Source of the DNA: Lutimaribacter_A marinistellae
GTDB lineage: Bacteria > Pseudomonadota > Alphaproteobacteria > Rhodobacterales > Rhodobacteraceae
NCBI RefSeq assembly: GCF_042648365.1
Contig: NZ_JBHRXI010000004.1
Span: forward strand, 1-64,000
Reading direction: 5' to 3'
Length of the DNA stretch: 64,000 bases
The position numbers and the translations under genes were made by a program. The notes under the pieces were generated by a model, which saw nothing but the letters and a program-made list of their open reading frames with translations, did not search any database and had not been told where the DNA came from. Positions 17,027 to 25,356 of this stretch are shown piece by piece (position 1 is the first letter of the stretch; each line of letters begins with the position of its first letter).

Positions 17027-17653
17027 CTAGCCAATTGCCGCCTGCTTGGGGGCTTTACGGTTGTAGTGACCCCAATGAGCGATATTCACGTCGAAATCCG
17101 GCGCAAGCCAGGCGGCAACGGCCTGCGGCTCATCCCGTTCGATATCGAACCGCATGAAGCGGGGGTTGCCGTCGAAATAAGCCGTGACCTCGGCGTGATG
17201 AACGTCATACATGTCAGACCAGCCCTTGCGCACTTCGTCGACGGTCATGCCGTTCGCCTTGCAGCAACGATCCAGATATGTGCCGTTCGCATGTTGTTCG
17301 CGTGAGCGCAGCCAACCCTTCTTGTCACGCGTGTTCAGAACGAAATACGCGTCCGGATAGGCAGTGTGCAGTTCGCGAAAGAATCTCGCCCCGTCCAGCA
17401 TGAACCGTGCGTTGACAAAGGCGATGTCGGTAAAGGCGCGCAACCCTCCGAACCCTGCCAGCGGTTTCCGGCCCATGGCGATGTTGGTCACCATTCGCTG
17501 CGCCAGGTTGTTGCCGAATTCATCCTCCCAATGTGCGGCGGGAATACCGCTGTTCTGGAACAGCTTGAAAAAGGTCGTCGTGCCGCACCGGTTCAGCCCG
17601 ATGAGGATGATCTTGGGATCGGCCTCGTCCGTTTCACTGGCCCGAACGGTCAT
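17027..17653 (-). CDS. Sulfotransferase family protein inside the sdh operon
   Basis: 208-residue protein of the PAPS-dependent sulfotransferase superfamily. The 5'-phosphosulfate loop reads LIGLNRCGTTTFFKLF (residues 16-31). The 3'-phosphate region corresponds to YFVLNTRDKKGWLRS near 104-118, with Arg and Ser in place. The protein has no signal peptide, so it would act in the cytoplasm, perhaps on a glycan precursor. GGAGA stands before the ATG. A stem-loop (17670-17693) lies between the sdhA stop and this gene. Substrate is unknown. Confidence 0.8.
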   Translation of the reverse strand: MTVRASETDEADPKIILIGLNRCGTTTFFKLFQNSGIPAAHWEDEFGNNLAQRMVTNIAMGRKPLAGFGGLRAFTDIAFVNARFMLDGARFFRELHTAYPDAYFVLNTRDKKGWLRSREQHANGTYLDRCCKANGMTVDEVRKGWSDMYDVHHAEVTAYFDGNPRFMRFDIERDEPQAVAAWLAPDFDVNIAHWGHYNRKAPKQAAIG

Positions 17654-17669
17654 GCCCAGTCTCCTGTAC

Positions 17670-17693
17670 CCCCACCGCCTGTGGCGGAAGGGG
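17670..17693 (-). other. Intercistronic stem-loop after sdhA
   Basis: CCCC-A-CCGCC / GGCGG-AA-GGGG folds into an interrupted 9-bp stem with a 3-base loop, between sdhA and the sulfotransferase gene. No T tract follows on the minus strand, so it is more likely a processing or stability element than a terminator. It may lower expression of the inserted genes relative to sdhCDA. Confidence 0.45.
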
Positions 17694-17740
17694 CTGTAAT
17701 GGATATGGGCACGCGGCTGGCCATCGGCTGGCGGCTGGCC

Positions 17741-19549
17741 TCAGAAGGTACGCGCCTTGGGCGCGATCTTCTTGAGGCTGATTCCGCCTTCGTCCTCGGT
17801 GGTCAGCGGGTCGGTGATGACCGGACGATAGCTGAGCTTCACCTCGTTCCCGTCCACATGGGCCACCGTGTGCACGCGCCAGTTCTCATCATCGCGCGAG
17901 GTGAAATCCTCATGCGCGTGGGCGCCACGGCTCTCCTTGCGTGCTTCGGCACTGACGATCGTGGTCAACGCGTTGGGCATCAGGTTGGTCAGTTCCAGCG
18001 TCTCCATCAGGTCCGAGTTCCAGACCAGCGACCGGTCGGTCACCTGGATGTCGTCCATCTTGGCTGCAATTGCCGCCATCTTCTCGACACCCTCGGCCAT
18101 GGTTTTCGAGGTCCGGAATACGGCCGCATCCTCTTGCATGGTGCGCTGCATCTCCAGTCTCAGGTCTGCCGTCGGGATCGCACCGCTGGAGTTTCGGATC
18201 GTGTCGAACCGATCGAACGCCTTGTCGATCGACGCCTGGTTGAGCACCGGGTTCGGCGCATCCGGGTCGACGACCTTGCCCGCGCGGATCGACGCGGCAC
18301 GACCGAACACTACGAGGTCGATCAGCGAGTTCGACCCAAGGCGGTTCGCGCCATGCACGCTGGCACAGCCGGCTTCGCCCGCGGCCATGAGGCCCGGCAC
18401 GATCTGCGTCGGGTTGTCGGCGGTCGGGTTCAGAACCTCGCCCCAGTAGTTCGTCGGGATGCCGCCCATGTTGTAATGCACCGTCGGCAGGACCGGGATC
18501 GGCTCCTTGGTGACATCGACACCGGCAAAGATCTTGGCCGACTCCGAGATCCCGGGCAGACGTTCAGCCAGTGCCTCGGCGGGCAGGTGGCTGAGGTTCA
18601 GGTGAATGTGATCGCCATGCTCACCCACACCACGGCCTTCGCGGATTTCCATCGTCATCGAGCGGCTGACATAGTCACGCGGCGCAAGGTCCTTGTACTG
18701 CGGCGCATACCGCTCCATGAACCGTTCGCCTTCGGAGTTGGTCAGGTATCCTCCCTCTCCACGCGCACCCTCGGTGATCAGACAGCCCGAGCCGTAGATG
18801 CCGGTCGGGTGGAACTGAACGAATTCCATGTCCTGCAGCGCCAGGCCCGCGCGGGCCACCATCCCGCCCCCGTCACCGGTGCAGGTATGGGCCGAGGTCG
18901 CGCTGAAATAGGCCCGGCCGTAACCGCCCGTGGCCAGCACGACCATCTTGGCGTTGAAAACGTGCATCGTGCCATCATCGAGCTTCCAGCAGACAACGCC
19001 CTGGCACTGTCCGTCCTCGGACATGATCAGGTCGATCGCGAAATACTCGATGTAGAACTCGGCCTTTTGCTTGAGCGACTGGCCATAGAGCGTGTGCAGG
19101 ATCGCGTGCCCGGTCCGGTCGGCCGCGGCACAGGTCCGCTGAACCGGGGGGCCTTCGCCGAATTCCGTCGTGTGCCCACCGAATGGGCGCTGGTAAATCT
19201 TGCCCTCCTCGGTACGCGAGAACGGAACGCCGTAGTGCTCCAACTCGTAAACCGCCTTGGGCGCTTCGCGTGCGAGGTACTCCATCGCGTCGGTGTCGCC
19301 CAGCCAATCCGACCCTTTGACGGTGTCGTACATGTGCCATTGCCAATGGTCCGGCCCCATGTTCGACAGCGAGGCGGCAATCCCGCCCTGCGCCGCCACG
19401 GTGTGCGAACGGGTCGGGAAAACCTTGGTCACGCAAGCGGTGCGAAGCCCCTGCTCGGCCATGCCCAAGGTCGCGCGAAGGCCAGCGCCCCCGGCGCCCA
19501 CGACCACGACGTCATATTCATGCGTCTCGTATTCGTATGTAGCAGTCAT
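17741..19549 (-). CDS. sdhA: Succinate dehydrogenase flavoprotein subunit
   Basis: Catalytic subunit of complex II (602 residues), oxidising succinate to fumarate on the cytoplasmic face. The N-terminal FAD fold reads VVVVGAGGAGLRATLG. The covalent FAD-binding His lies in RSHTVAAQGGIAAS. Other family motifs include GDTDAMEYLAREAP, the RTCAAADRTGHAILHTLY region, HPTGIYGSGCLITEGARGEGG and the C-terminal GANRLGSNSLIDLVVFGR. The ATG at 19549 (MTATYEYE) matches the usual family start and follows AAGGA; an upstream open extension is ignored. It follows sdhD by 22 bases. Confidence 0.98.
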   Translation of the reverse strand: MTATYEYETHEYDVVVVGAGGAGLRATLGMAEQGLRTACVTKVFPTRSHTVAAQGGIAASLSNMGPDHWQWHMYDTVKGSDWLGDTDAMEYLAREAPKAVYELEHYGVPFSRTEEGKIYQRPFGGHTTEFGEGPPVQRTCAAADRTGHAILHTLYGQSLKQKAEFYIEYFAIDLIMSEDGQCQGVVCWKLDDGTMHVFNAKMVVLATGGYGRAYFSATSAHTCTGDGGGMVARAGLALQDMEFVQFHPTGIYGSGCLITEGARGEGGYLTNSEGERFMERYAPQYKDLAPRDYVSRSMTMEIREGRGVGEHGDHIHLNLSHLPAEALAERLPGISESAKIFAGVDVTKEPIPVLPTVHYNMGGIPTNYWGEVLNPTADNPTQIVPGLMAAGEAGCASVHGANRLGSNSLIDLVVFGRAASIRAGKVVDPDAPNPVLNQASIDKAFDRFDTIRNSSGAIPTADLRLEMQRTMQEDAAVFRTSKTMAEGVEKMAAIAAKMDDIQVTDRSLVWNSDLMETLELTNLMPNALTTIVSAEARKESRGAHAHEDFTSRDDENWRVHTVAHVDGNEVKLSYRPVITDPLTTEDEGGISLKKIAPKARTF

Positions 19550-19571
19550 TCTCGATAATCCTTGGCGCGGG

Positions 19572-19943
19572 TTACAGCGCGAGTTTGACGAGGGCAAAGA
19601 GGCCCGCGGCGATCAACGCATAGGAAAAGGCACCCACGGCGATATAGGTCAGCTTGCGCGCGATGCCGCTCATGTAATCCTCGATCGCCTCCTGCGCCTC
19701 GTTCATGACGTGAACGATGCCGACGACCAGTGTCAGCGCGGTGAGGATCGCGGGGAACGGTCGGCTGAAATAGGCGACCACCTCTTCATAGGTACCGCCG
19801 AATCCGATGCCGAAGGTAAAGACGAATAGCGGAACCAGAACACATAGCAGGATGGAGCTGACCATCATCTGCCAGTGGTGATGCGTTCCCTGGCCCGATG
19901 CGCCAAGCCCCTGTGCACGCTTGCGGTCTGTAAGATATCGCAT
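19572..19943 (-). CDS. sdhD: Succinate dehydrogenase hydrophobic membrane anchor subunit
   Basis: Membrane anchor of complex II (123 residues) with three hydrophobic segments, after a basic N terminus (MRYLTDRKRAQGLGASG) typical of alphaproteobacterial SdhD. HHWQMMVSS precedes the first span. Two ATGs lie 6 bases apart; the one at 19943 has AAGGAG at proper spacing, whereas for 19949 the site would be only one base away. The gene sits 11 bases after sdhC. Confidence 0.93.
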   Translation of the reverse strand: MRYLTDRKRAQGLGASGQGTHHHWQMMVSSILLCVLVPLFVFTFGIGFGGTYEEVVAYFSRPFPAILTALTLVVGIVHVMNEAQEAIEDYMSGIARKLTYIAVGAFSYALIAAGLFALVKLAL

Positions 19944-19954
19944 GGCCATTCTCC

Positions 19955-20344
19955 TTACACCACGATCGCCGTCAGGATCGTCATCACGGTCGCGCCAATG
20001 AACATCGCGGCGCCCATCTTCTCGGAAATACCTACCTCGAGCATGTGACCGAAATCCCAAATCACGTGCCGCAAGCGGCCGAAAACGTGGTACCAGATGG
20101 CCCAGACGGCAAGCAGCATCAGGAGGTCACCCAGAATGCTACGCAGAAACCCGTCGACCACGGCAAAGGCGCTCTCCGACGTGGCGGCTGTCAGCAGCCA
20201 CAGCACGATCAGGAACGCAGACCCGAGCGAGGCGATACCGGTAATCCGCACCATGATGGATGAGATAGAGGTCATCTGTGGGCGATAGTACTGCCCGATC
20301 ATGAAAGGCGAGAGCGGGCGATTGCCCCGATTGACATCGGCCAT
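19955..20344 (-). CDS. sdhC: Succinate dehydrogenase cytochrome b556 subunit
   Basis: Cytochrome b subunit of complex II (129 residues), three membrane segments. RPLSPFMIGQYYRPQMTSISSIMVRITG carries the conserved Ser and Arg of the ubiquinone site, and the HVFGRLRHVIWDFGH region carries the haem-ligand His. The ATG at 20344 follows a strong AAGGAG; an upstream open extension to 20458 has no sign of being translated. It is the first gene of the sdh series. Paired GTGATCAC palindromes begin 117 bases upstream. Confidence 0.95.
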   Translation of the reverse strand: MADVNRGNRPLSPFMIGQYYRPQMTSISSIMVRITGIASLGSAFLIVLWLLTAATSESAFAVVDGFLRSILGDLLMLLAVWAIWYHVFGRLRHVIWDFGHMLEVGISEKMGAAMFIGATVMTILTAIVV

Positions 20345-20424
20345 GATGGCTCCTTTCCGGTTGGCTGCGTCTGGTTTTACTCTTTTTTCTGAGGCTGTCA
20401 CGGGGACGCTGACCAAAAAGGCGC

Positions 20425-20439
20425 GGTTTTTTGGCGCGG
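20425..20439 (-). promoter_or_regulatory. 15-bp block shared with the sucC upstream region
   Basis: On the minus strand the block reads CCGCGCCAAAAAACC. Thirteen of 15 positions match CCGCGTCAGAAAACC upstream of sucC (27581-27595). It lies 21 bases downstream of the nearest GTGATCAC; in sucC the gap is 31, one helical turn more. It may be part of the promoter or a second protein site. Confidence 0.4.
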
Positions 20440-20460
20440 CAAGGCTATGAACCGGCATTT

Positions 20461-20489
20461 GTGATCACGCCCACAACAACTGTGATCAC
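20461..20489. promoter_or_regulatory. Paired GTGATCAC palindromes upstream of sdhC
   Basis: Two copies of the perfect palindrome GTGATCAC, at 20461-20468 and 20482-20489, start exactly 21 bp apart, so they face the same side of the helix. They lie between the DUF1194 stop and sdhC, 117-145 bases upstream of the sdhC start. The same pair with the same 21-bp spacing stands before sucC. Probably a dimeric regulator's operator for TCA-cycle genes, acting from upstream. Confidence 0.75.
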
Positions 20490-20502
20490 GCACTCGCCAG
20501 CT

Positions 20503-21219
20503 TTAACGCTCAGGGGCGGAACCAAAGCCGGTTTTTGTGTGATCACGAATCTTGTCGCCCGTCACCGAAGCTGTCTGCTGGGTCACTTCTCGCAGCAATT
20601 TCTTGCGGATTCGCGACGGGTAATCCCGAAACCCTGCGGCCGAGACGACAAAAGCTCCTTCTCCCGTGATCACGTTTTCGAAGAAATACGCAGTCAGGTC
20701 GGGTTCGCTCTCTTCGATGGCGATTGCATTGACGGTGATACCCCGTGCTCGCAACTCGGGGTGCAGGCTGGCGGGCTCGATCCCCTCGTTCGACGGACCG
20801 TCACCCGAAACGTCGATCAACCGTCGGGTACAATCGGGGCCTTCGTCAAACGCGGTCAGGACAAGGCCCAATGCTTCGCCGATGGCGGTGGAGTAGTTTC
20901 GCCACACGCGCGGGTCGTTGGCAACGGCCTGGGCAAAGGCTTCGAGATCAGCAAAGCTCTCGATCGGTGTCCAGGGGATTGTGATGCGCTGGCGGGCCGT
21001 TCCGGTCCATTGCACCAGCATCAGGTTGGCGCGTCCACGCACCAACGCCTCGGACACCAGGGGATCGCGCAAGCCTTCGGCCAACCCATCCATTTGTATA
21101 CGAAATTCTTCGGAGTCGACCGAACCGGAAACATCTACAGCAAGCGCCAGCGCGAGGTCACAGGCGCTGGCAGGAGGGGCAAGACAAGCCAGAATGGCGA
21201 GGACGGGGGCGCGGATCAT
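20503..21219 (-). CDS. DUF1194 von Willebrand factor A-type secreted protein
   Basis: 238-residue exported protein with a signal peptide (MIRAPVLAILACLAPPASA) and a single vWA-like domain. The MIDAS metal site begins DVSGSVDS near residue 29, with a later Asp in LIDVSGDGPSNEG near 136-148. Families of this type are annotated DUF1194; the role is unknown and probably involves divalent-metal-dependent binding in the periplasm. No clear ribosome binding site is visible. It lies between mch and sdhC on the same strand, and its 3' end contains one of the GTGATCAC sites. Confidence 0.8.
   Translation of the reverse strand: MIRAPVLAILACLAPPASACDLALALAVDVSGSVDSEEFRIQMDGLAEGLRDPLVSEALVRGRANLMLVQWTGTARQRITIPWTPIESFADLEAFAQAVANDPRVWRNYSTAIGEALGLVLTAFDEGPDCTRRLIDVSGDGPSNEGIEPASLHPELRARGITVNAIAIEESEPDLTAYFFENVITGEGAFVVSAAGFRDYPSRIRKKLLREVTQQTASVTGDKIRDHTKTGFGSAPER
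20539..20546. promoter_or_regulatory. Third GTGATCAC palindrome, inside the end of the DUF1194 gene
   Basis: A third copy (context TGTGTGATCACGAA) overlaps the last codons of the DUF1194 gene, 57 bp upstream of the second operator. A fourth GTGATCAC at 20666 lies deeper in the same coding region and may be chance. Together they could form a cluster for cooperative binding at the sdh promoter. Confidence 0.5.
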
Positions 21220-21255
21220 GGGCGAAAGCTAGCACGATTCCCGCCCGCCGCATCC

Positions 21256-22305
21256 TCAGATCGGCATCAATGCCCAATAGTCGAGATCGAGCAGAATGTC
21301 CGTTTTGTACCGGCCTTTCTCGTCCTTTTGACCGTTATGTACATCTTGTACATCGCCCTTGGTCGCCACCAGGCGCAGCCTGATCGCACCGACACCGGGT
21401 GCCGCGGTCTCGGCCTTGTCGAGCACTTCGGAGAATGCCTTGATCGTGTCACCGGCAAAGCACGGATTCGCATGCGCTCCGGCGTTCAGACCGGCGATCA
21501 TCTGCGCATTGGCAAGACCGTTGAAGGACAAGGCCCGCGCCATCGAGATGACGTGTCCGCCGTAGATCAGCCGCCCCTCGGGACGGAAGGTCAGGTCGAA
21601 ATGCACCTTGGCCGTGTTCTGCCAGAGTCGCGTGGCCATCATGTGCTCGGCCTCTTCGATGGTGACGCCGTCGACATGGTCGATGGTTTCGCCCACCTCG
21701 TAATCGCCCCAGCGATGCGGCTCTCCGGCCAGCGAGAAGTCGTAGTTCGAAAAATCGAGCCCGTCGGGGATCACCAAATCTGACGCATCGAGCGCCGGTT
21801 TCAGATCGGGTAGAACCGTTTCGGGCGCACCGGCTTCGAGGTTCTTCTTGCGGACCATCACCCAGCGGACATATTCCATGACCGTTTCGTCACGCTGATT
21901 CAGTCCGCGGGTGCGGACATAGACAACGCCGGTCTTGCCGTTGGAATTCTGCTTGAGCCCGATAACCTCGGATTCCGAGCGCAGCGTGTCGCCCTGGTAG
22001 ACGGGTTTCAGCCAGCGCCCCTCGGCATAGCCGAGATTCGCGACCGCGTTGAGCGAGACGTCGGGAACCGTCTTGCCGAACACAACGTGAAAGGCCGCAA
22101 GGTCATCGATCGGGCTGGCCGGCAGGCCACAGGCACGGGCGAATTCATCCGATGAATAGAGCGCATGGCGCGCCGGATACAGCGCGTGGTACAACGCGCG
22201 TTCACCGCCCGACACGGTGCGAGGCACCGCATGAACAAGCGTCTGGCCCACGGCATAATCCTCGAAATAGCGGCCGGGATTGGTCTTGGGTTTCTGCTGG
22301 GCCAT
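21256..22305 (-). CDS. mch: Mesaconyl-CoA hydratase (MaoC family)
   Basis: MaoC/hot-dog-fold hydratase (349 residues) of the ethylmalonyl-CoA pathway, converting mesaconyl-CoA to beta-methylmalyl-CoA. The protein contains two MaoC-like halves: YFEDYAVGQTLVHAVPRTV at the N terminus and RWGDYEVGETIDHVDGVTIEEAEH in the middle, with RLIYGGHVISMARAL near the C-terminal active site. Length and the start of the first half fit this enzyme. The ATG at 22305 overlaps the stop of the DUF1737 gene (TGATG) and follows GGGAGA. The location beside mcl2 and sdh is the arrangement I recall for Rhodobacter sphaeroides. Confidence 0.88.
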   Translation of the reverse strand: MAQQKPKTNPGRYFEDYAVGQTLVHAVPRTVSGGERALYHALYPARHALYSSDEFARACGLPASPIDDLAAFHVVFGKTVPDVSLNAVANLGYAEGRWLKPVYQGDTLRSESEVIGLKQNSNGKTGVVYVRTRGLNQRDETVMEYVRWVMVRKKNLEAGAPETVLPDLKPALDASDLVIPDGLDFSNYDFSLAGEPHRWGDYEVGETIDHVDGVTIEEAEHMMATRLWQNTAKVHFDLTFRPEGRLIYGGHVISMARALSFNGLANAQMIAGLNAGAHANPCFAGDTIKAFSEVLDKAETAAPGVGAIRLRLVATKGDVQDVHNGQKDEKGRYKTDILLDLDYWALMPI

Positions 22306-22511
22306 CACTGGTCTCCCAGTTTCATGTCAGGGGAATACTCGGCCTCGACCGCCTTGGTCACGGCCTGCGCGCAGCGCATGACGCCGGTCGACTGGTCAAA
22401 GGCATAGGCGGGGTCGCCATGCAGCACCCAGCCCTTGGCCAGCGCATCCGAAACCTTGTGGCAGAAGGCCGATGTGTCCTCCCCGGTGAGGAGGCGGTAG
22501 AGCATTGCCAT
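22305..22511 (-). CDS. DUF1737 domain protein
   Basis: 68-residue protein matching the DUF1737 pattern: MLYRLLTGEDTSAFCHKVSDALAKGWVLHGDPAYAF, then CAQAVTKAVE. Function unknown. The ATG at 22511 follows AAGGA; a second ATG two codons later is possible. It is tightly packed between NnrU (13 bases upstream) and mch (1-base overlap), so it belongs to the mcl2-mch operon. Confidence 0.8.
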   Translation of the reverse strand: MAMLYRLLTGEDTSAFCHKVSDALAKGWVLHGDPAYAFDQSTGVMRCAQAVTKAVEAEYSPDMKLGDQ

Positions 22512-22524
22512 ATCTTGTCTTTCC

Positions 22525-23079
22525 TTATGTCGGGAAGGGCCAGGGGCCCAGCCAGCCATGAATCCAGCCGATCACGGCAAGAAGCACGACGGAGCCCGCA
22601 AAGAACATCGCGTCCTTGCCGTAACTGCCCGGCGTGCGCGGCGTCCAGTCGGGCTCGGCCCGGTTAATGGTGATGACCTCGACCACGGCCCAGGTCAGCA
22701 ACCCGCCGAACAGCATGATCGATGCAAGATCGCCATTCACAAGCAGATGCGCAAAGGCCCAGAGCTTGAACCCGCCCAGCATCGGGTGGCGCATGCCGGA
22801 CAGAAGGCGGCCGCGCTTTGGCGCGGGGCTCATCAGGTAGATCGCGATGAGCACCAGCAGGTTGTTGATGTGAACCATGAACACGGGCGGCGCCCAGACA
22901 TGGACAAAGGGCGTCATCCTGTAGCCGATGACCATCAGAACGATGCCGCCGACGATGGCCACCGCCACGGCACCCTTGCCCGCATCCCCCATCCGGGCGC
23001 GCTGCGCGGGTGCGATCCGCTTGAACAGGTGGGGCAGCCACCAAAGGGCCAGCCCGAGTATCAGAATTATCCAGCCCAT
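22525..23079 (-). CDS. NnrU family membrane protein
   Basis: 184-residue polytopic protein with about five or six hydrophobic segments. The N terminus (MGWIILILGLALWWLPHLFKRI) and the HPMLGGFKLWAFAHLLVNGDLAS region are typical of NnrU. NnrU was named from denitrification and is homologous to the plant zeta-carotene isomerase Z-ISO, a haem enzyme; the His residues in these motifs could bind haem. In this operon its role is unclear. The start at 23079 lies 7 bases after the mcl2 stop. Confidence 0.85.
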   Translation of the reverse strand: MGWIILILGLALWWLPHLFKRIAPAQRARMGDAGKGAVAVAIVGGIVLMVIGYRMTPFVHVWAPPVFMVHINNLLVLIAIYLMSPAPKRGRLLSGMRHPMLGGFKLWAFAHLLVNGDLASIMLFGGLLTWAVVEVITINRAEPDWTPRTPGSYGKDAMFFAGSVVLLAVIGWIHGWLGPWPFPT

Positions 23080-23086
23080 ATGCGTG

Positions 23087-23944
23087 CTACTCCGCTTGCA
23101 AAGCCTCGATCGCCTCTGCTTTTGCCAGAGTTTCGCGGGCGGTGGCAACGTGCAGGTTCTCGACGATCTTGCCATCGACCACGGCAACGCCCTGCCCGCT
23201 GGCCTCCACCTCGGCAAAGGCCTCGATCTGGCGACGGGCAAGGTCGATCTCGGCCTCGGAAGGCGCGAAGGCGTCGTTCGCGATATCGACCTGTGCCGGA
23301 TGGATCAGGGTCTTGCCGTCAAATCCCATGTCGCGGCCCTGCGTGCATTCCGCTTTCAGCCCCTCCTCGTCCTTGAAGGCGTTGTAGACACCATCGACGA
23401 TGATCAGCCCTTCGGCCTTGGCGGCAAGCAGGCAAAGGCCCAGCGAGGTCACCATCGGCAGGCGGTCGGGGCGAAAGCGGGTCTGCAATTCCTTCGCCAG
23501 GTCATTGGTGCCCATGACAAAGCCCTGCATTTTCGGATGCGCGGCGATGGCCGCCGCGTTCAGCATGCCGCGCGGCGTTTCCATCATCGCCCAGATCGGC
23601 AGATCGCCCGTGATCGCGGCCAGCGCGTCGACATCCTCGGGGCCGTTCACCTTGGGCAGCAGGACGGCGTCGGCCTCCATCTCGCGCACCGCCTCGGCGT
23701 CGGCGCGGCCCCAATCGGTGTCCAGCCCGTTGATGCGCACGATGCGCGTCCGCTGGCCATAGCCACCTTGCGCCAGTGCCGCTTTCAGCGTTTCGCGTGC
23801 GTTGTCCTTTTCATCGGCCGAGACCGCATCCTCGAGGTCGAAGATGATGGCATCGACAGGCAGGCCGCGCGCCTTGTCCAACGCGCGCTCCTTGGAGCCG
23901 GGGATGTAGAGAACGGAACGATACGGGCGCTGGCGCGGATCCAT
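23087..23944 (-). CDS. mcl2: CitE/HpcH-family (3S)-malyl-CoA thioesterase
   Basis: 285-residue member of the CitE-like aldolase superfamily. Visible motifs are RSVLYIPGSKERALDKA, the Mg-binding FDLEDAV, VRINGLDT, VLLPKVNGPEDV, MMETPRGMLN and GTNDLAKEL. In R. sphaeroides two paralogues exist: Mcl1, a malyl-CoA/beta-methylmalyl-CoA lyase of about 318 residues, and Mcl2, a malyl-CoA thioesterase. The length, N terminus and position beside mch fit Mcl2 better. The product is malate plus CoA, feeding mdh nearby. AAGGAG precedes the ATG at 23944. First gene of the mcl2-NnrU-DUF1737-mch operon. Confidence 0.8.
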   Translation of the reverse strand: MDPRQRPYRSVLYIPGSKERALDKARGLPVDAIIFDLEDAVSADEKDNARETLKAALAQGGYGQRTRIVRINGLDTDWGRADAEAVREMEADAVLLPKVNGPEDVDALAAITGDLPIWAMMETPRGMLNAAAIAAHPKMQGFVMGTNDLAKELQTRFRPDRLPMVTSLGLCLLAAKAEGLIIVDGVYNAFKDEEGLKAECTQGRDMGFDGKTLIHPAQVDIANDAFAPSEAEIDLARRQIEAFAEVEASGQGVAVVDGKIVENLHVATARETLAKAEAIEALQAE

Positions 23945-24134
23945 AGGTGACTCCTTGGCGTAATTTTGTTGCGCGGAGAGGGGCATTTTCTGCGGGAATG
24001 TTCAAGAGAAAATCGCCGCGACGCAGCATCGGTGCGCCGCCGCACGGGCCGTTAACCGGTTCTTGGGTCGCTACGGGACAGGCTTTTCCATCCAGAGGCG
24101 CGAATGGCGCACCGGCAGAGAGAGGGTGAAACCC

Positions 24135-24446
24135 ATGATGGCAACAATGTTCAAGATGACGATGGGGCTGGGCGTGATGGTCCTGGCCGCGGCGCAGGTG
24201 CAGGCGCAGGGAAACTGCGCCCCGCGCGAGGTCGTGATCGAACGGCTGGCCGAACGATATGGCGAGGCGCGGCGGGGGATCGGCCTTGTGCAGCAGGGGT
24301 CGGTGATGGAGGTCTTCGCCTCGGACCAGACCGGGACCTGGACCATCACGGTCACGATGCCGGACGGCACGACCTGCCTTGTCGCCAGCGGACAGGCCTA
24401 TGAGGTGATCGCGGACGCAGCTTCCGGCGCGGGCGACGACGCCTAG
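24135..24446 (+). CDS. Small secreted hypothetical protein
   Basis: 103-residue protein with a signal peptide (MMATMFKMTMGLGVMVLAAAQVQAQG), followed by a mature part with two cysteines (GNCAPRE, TTCLVASG) that may form a disulfide. Central segment EVFASDQTGTWTITVTMPDG suggests a small beta domain. I do not recognise a named family with certainty. GAGGG precedes the ATG. It diverges from mcl2 and overlaps the end of the convergent TauE-like gene by 4 bases. Confidence 0.65.
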   Translation: MMATMFKMTMGLGVMVLAAAQVQAQGNCAPREVVIERLAERYGEARRGIGLVQQGSVMEVFASDQTGTWTITVTMPDGTTCLVASGQAYEVIADAASGAGDDA

Positions 24447-25198
24447 GTCAGCGCGTCCCAGATCAGTTTCGTACCCGTCGCGGTCAACAGGACGTAGGCC
24501 ACCCCGAAAAAGGCGCGCTCCGATATCATGCGGTGCGCGCGCACGCCCAGCCACGCCCCGAGGATGGCGAAAGGCGACAGCAGCAGGCAGGCCCAGCCGG
24601 TCTGCCATGTGAGCATTCCCAGGAACGCGTAGGGGATGAACTTTGCGATGTTGATCGCCCAGAAGGTCAGCACCGTGGTCGCCTGAAACTCGGTCTTTCC
24701 CAGCTTCTGGCTCAGCAGGTAGACGGCCGCCGGCGGGCCACCCGCGTGGCTGACAAAGCTGGTGAACCCCGTGACGAGACCGGCAAACAGCCCCACGGGC
24801 ATCGGCAGCCGGTTGCGGACCTGCGGAACCATCCCGCGCGATTGCGCCACGTGCCAGATCACGAAGAGCACCGAGATCGCCCCGATCAGAAGGCGCAGCG
24901 CATCGGCATCGGCAACCCGGTAGAGCGCCGCGCCCAGCAGAACGCCCGGCACGCCACCCAAGAGCAGCACCCGCGCATCGGGCCAGCTCCACTTGCGCCA
25001 ATAGGGTCCGAGAGTGGATGCATCGATGACCATGAGAAGCGGCAACATCAGCGCAAGCGCCTGCCCCGGCTCAAGGATCAGCGCCAGAATCGAAGACGAG
25101 GCAAAGGCCACACCCGAGCCAAAGCCACCCTTGGATATCCCCGCGAAGATCACCGCAGGGATGGCCAGCGCGAAAAACATCGGGCTGAGCTCGATCAT
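24443..25198 (-). CDS. TauE/SafE family anion exporter
   Basis: 251-residue inner-membrane protein with about eight hydrophobic segments in two repeats, typical of the TauE/SafE (DUF81) family of sulfite/organosulfonate exporters. Repeat signatures are GISKGGFGSGVAFASS near residue 20 and TGFTSFVSHAGGPPAAVYLL near residue 140. Substrate is not defined. It starts about 160 bases from the divergent mdh gene, and its stop overlaps the convergent secreted-protein gene. Confidence 0.88.
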   Translation of the reverse strand: MIELSPMFFALAIPAVIFAGISKGGFGSGVAFASSSILALILEPGQALALMLPLLMVIDASTLGPYWRKWSWPDARVLLLGGVPGVLLGAALYRVADADALRLLIGAISVLFVIWHVAQSRGMVPQVRNRLPMPVGLFAGLVTGFTSFVSHAGGPPAAVYLLSQKLGKTEFQATTVLTFWAINIAKFIPYAFLGMLTWQTGWACLLLSPFAILGAWLGVRAHRMISERAFFGVAYVLLTATGTKLIWDALT

Positions 25199-25356
25199 CG
25201 CAAGCCTCGTAACATCCTTTGTTGAAAAGGTTTTAGCGCAATCACCCGCAAGACGCCATCACCTGCGCGCGCGGATGCCGCAAAGCGGGACACTTGCGTC
25301 AGGACGCGTTCCAGACTAGCAAACCTGCGATTTTCAATCGGATCGGAGACATCCCA

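Noticed and set aside
17366..19558. A long open frame on the plus strand opposite sdhA
   Set aside because: It is antisense to sdhA, a certain gene; openness is explained by base composition.
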